Translations under genes and position numbers: made by a program
Virus record (IMG/VR): IMGVR_UViG_3300043392_000007
Coordinates: 1-36,960 of that record
DNA length: 36,960 bases
Source: a virus
Strand: one strand, 5' to 3'
Notes under the pieces: model-generated
Seen by the model: the letters and a program-made list of their open reading frames with translations, nothing else
Database searches by the model: none
Told to the model about the DNA's origin: nothing
Shown here: positions 35,976-36,960 of the stretch, piece after piece
Layout: every line of letters starts with the position of its first letter
Numbering within the stretch: position 1 is the stretch's first letter

Positions 35976-36332
35976 ATGAACACCGCACCCGATACACCCG
36001 CCGCCACCGCGCAACCCGCCCCCAGTGCCCCCGAGGCACCCGAGGCACCCGCCGCACCCCTGACCCCCGCCGGGGCCTTTGCCGCCACCCTCGCCGGGTT
36101 CATGGCCCGCCGGGGCCTCGATGAAACCGCCGCCGCCGGGTTGCTGGGGGTGCCGGTGTTCACCTTGCGCAAGTGGACCGGGGGCACCCGGGCACCGAGC
36201 GCCGCCGCCGTGCGGTTGCTTGACGTGCTCGGGGTGCTCGAGGCCCTCGCGCCGCCAGTGCTCGACGCGCTGACGCCGCCGCCCACCGCCCCCAAGCGGC
36301 CCCGGGGACGACCGAAAGCCAAAGCTGACTAA
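35976..36332 (+). CDS. HTH protein with Ala/Pro-rich N-terminus and C-terminal AT-hook
   Basis: A 118-residue DNA-binding candidate. Residues 1-32 are an Ala/Pro/Glu-rich tail. Residues 35-90 match a helix-turn-helix of the XRE/antitoxin-like type (FMARRGLDETAAAGLLGVPVFTLRKWTGGTRAPSAAAVRLLDVL). Residues 107-114 (KRPRGRPK) form a classical AT-hook that grips AT-rich minor grooves. It has the standard leader but follows a strong terminator, so its level may be set by read-through. It is a candidate binder of the 11-bp palindromes or the AT-rich tract of the control region, by context only. Confidence 0.7.
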   Translation: MNTAPDTPAATAQPAPSAPEAPEAPAAPLTPAGAFAATLAGFMARRGLDETAAAGLLGVPVFTLRKWTGGTRAPSAAAVRLLDVLGVLEALAPPVLDALTPPPTAPKRPRGRPKAKAD

Positions 36333-36431
36333 GGCATCGAACCAACCATCGGCCCCAAGTTTTAAGGCTCCGAACCAATCAACGAAACCAATTTTTAAGC
36401 CATCGAACCAATCATCAGGACGAAAAATGAA
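36333..36431 (+). repeat. 33-bp imperfect tandem repeat (three units)
   Basis: Units at 36333-36365, 36366-36398 and 36399-36431 share CGAACCAA(C/T)CA and a T/A-rich tail. Units 1 and 2 agree at 25 of 33 positions by my count; unit 3 is less alike and runs into the next ATG. Read in the frame of the downstream gene they encode an 11-residue repeat without stops. Confidence 0.72.
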
Positions 36432-36657
36432 GACAGCACCCGACCACTATGACCGCCTCTATGGCGACCTTGGCCTGCACCCGCAGGATGCGGCCAAATG
36501 GGTCTTTGCCTCCGGCTGGAACTGCGCCATCGAGGAGATGATCCAGCGAGTCAACGCCATGCCCTTCGGCCAAGACACCAAAGCATCGTTTGCCGTGTAC
36601 CTCGGGCAGATGATGCACATTGACCCCAACGAGATCGTGAAGGAGAAGATGCAATGA
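36427..36657 (+). CDS. Small conserved phage protein, copy B
   Basis: Full-length 76-residue copy of the gene at the left end (MKTAPDHYDRLYGDLGLHPQ...). AGGA lies six bases before the ATG. The two copies differ at three silent positions that I can see, so they encode the same protein. The upstream sequence is the 33-bp repeat. The reading frame stays open upstream to 36274 without another ATG. Function unknown. Confidence 0.8.
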   Translation: MKTAPDHYDRLYGDLGLHPQDAAKWVFASGWNCAIEEMIQRVNAMPFGQDTKASFAVYLGQMMHIDPNEIVKEKMQ

Positions 36658-36887
36658 ACATCATCGTTTACAGCAAATCCAACTGCCCCAACTGCACCAC
36701 CGCCAAGGCGCTGCTCGACAGCAAGGGACTGGACTTCATCGAGCGCAGCATCGAGGATCAGGAGTGGCGTGACGTGTTCACCCGGCAGTACCCCGACATC
36801 CGGCAGATGCCGCAGATATTCATCAATGGTCAGCGAGTCGGTGGGCTGGCTGGGTTACAGCAAGCACTCAAACAAATGGAGATTTGA
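36654..36887 (+). CDS. Glutaredoxin, copy B
   Basis: A 77-residue glutaredoxin with the C11-P-N-C14 centre, nearly identical to the protein encoded at 227. It differs at residue 10 (Asn for Gln) and at the last residue (Ile for Met). Most DNA differences are silent third-position changes, apart from a small cluster around codons 8-10. It is coupled to copy B of the upstream gene by the same ATGA overlap. Two glutaredoxin genes in one phage would be redundant unless they are separate alleles or the contig end is an assembly product. Confidence 0.9.
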   Translation: MNIIVYSKSNCPNCTTAKALLDSKGLDFIERSIEDQEWRDVFTRQYPDIRQMPQIFINGQRVGGLAGLQQALKQMEI

Positions 36888-36890
36888 ATC

Positions 36891-36960
36891 ATGAAAGAAC
36901 GATACAGTTATGAAATTCCGCGATGGGTACGAATGCTTGGTGTATGGCGCGTCAACAAAG
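36891..36960 (+). CDS. Partial CDS at right end
   Basis: An ORF open to the end of the window, starting MKERYSYEIPRWVRMLGVWR. Twenty-three codons are visible; the gene continues beyond. It differs completely from the gene that follows the left-end glutaredoxin, so the similarity between the two ends stops just after the glutaredoxin stop. No family can be named. Confidence 0.5.
   Translation, partial: MKERYSYEIPRWVRMLGVWRVNK

Noticed and set aside
1-36960. tRNA genes, integrase, attachment sites or a CI-like repressor
   Set aside because: I looked for T-loop motifs, tyrosine or serine recombinase motifs and a typical lysogeny module and found none that I could support; the reading was by eye, so a scan with dedicated software could still find a tRNA.

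Overview
The window looks like an essentially complete genome of a tailed, P22-like short-tailed bacteriophage of about 36.4 kb, plus about 0.5 kb at the right end that nearly repeats the left end. The main evidence is the leftward structural block. It holds terminase, a P22-type portal of about 725 residues, scaffold, a P22-type coat protein, gp4-like and gp10-like tail proteins, a coiled-coil needle/fibre protein and three ejection-type proteins, in the P22 gene order. I see no integrase, no recognisable lysogeny repressor, no tRNA and no CRISPR array, so a virulent lifestyle is likely. The host is probably a Gram-negative bacterium. A freshwater betaproteobacterium (Burkholderiales) is my best guess from GC content and the general look of the small proteins, but this is inference.

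Layout. (1) 1-667, rightward: a small protein, a glutaredoxin and a hypothetical, closed by a bidirectional terminator. (2) 692-3190, leftward: a primase-polymerase/helicase, preceded by a 14-codon upstream ORF and a GC hairpin. (3) 3370-12519, rightward: a replication and nucleotide operon with a ribbon-helix-helix protein, a Pro/Ala-rich protein, a candidate Acb2/Tad1-type anti-defence protein, a Cas4/RecB-like nuclease (DUF2800), a DUF2815 ssDNA-binding-type protein, family B DNA polymerase, DUF3310, VRR-NUC, an HNH homing endonuclease, an SNF2-type helicase, a MazG-like pyrophosphohydrolase and four small genes. (4) 12498-32916, leftward: lysis, ejection, tail, head, spike/fibre, portal, a phage GroES and terminase. 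(5) 32917-33622: about 700 bp without genes, carrying six copies of an 11-bp palindrome. (6) 33623-36332, rightward: a tray of small genes with near-identical leaders and distinctive codon use. (7) 36427-36960: a second, about 96% identical copy of the first two genes, followed by a different, truncated gene.

Control. The gene-free region separates the leftward late genes from the rightward small-gene operon. The palindrome ACCCAGTGGGT fills the spacer of a consensus rightward promoter and also sits just upstream of a candidate leftward promoter for the terminase operon, which looks like a two-way switch. A second palindrome, AAGTGTGATACACTT, lies in overlapping divergent promoters between the primase and the ribbon-helix-helix gene and recurs at 11213. 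A separate promoter precedes scaffold and coat, and two UUCG-loop hairpins follow coat and its neighbour. These regulatory readings are inferred from sequence pattern only.
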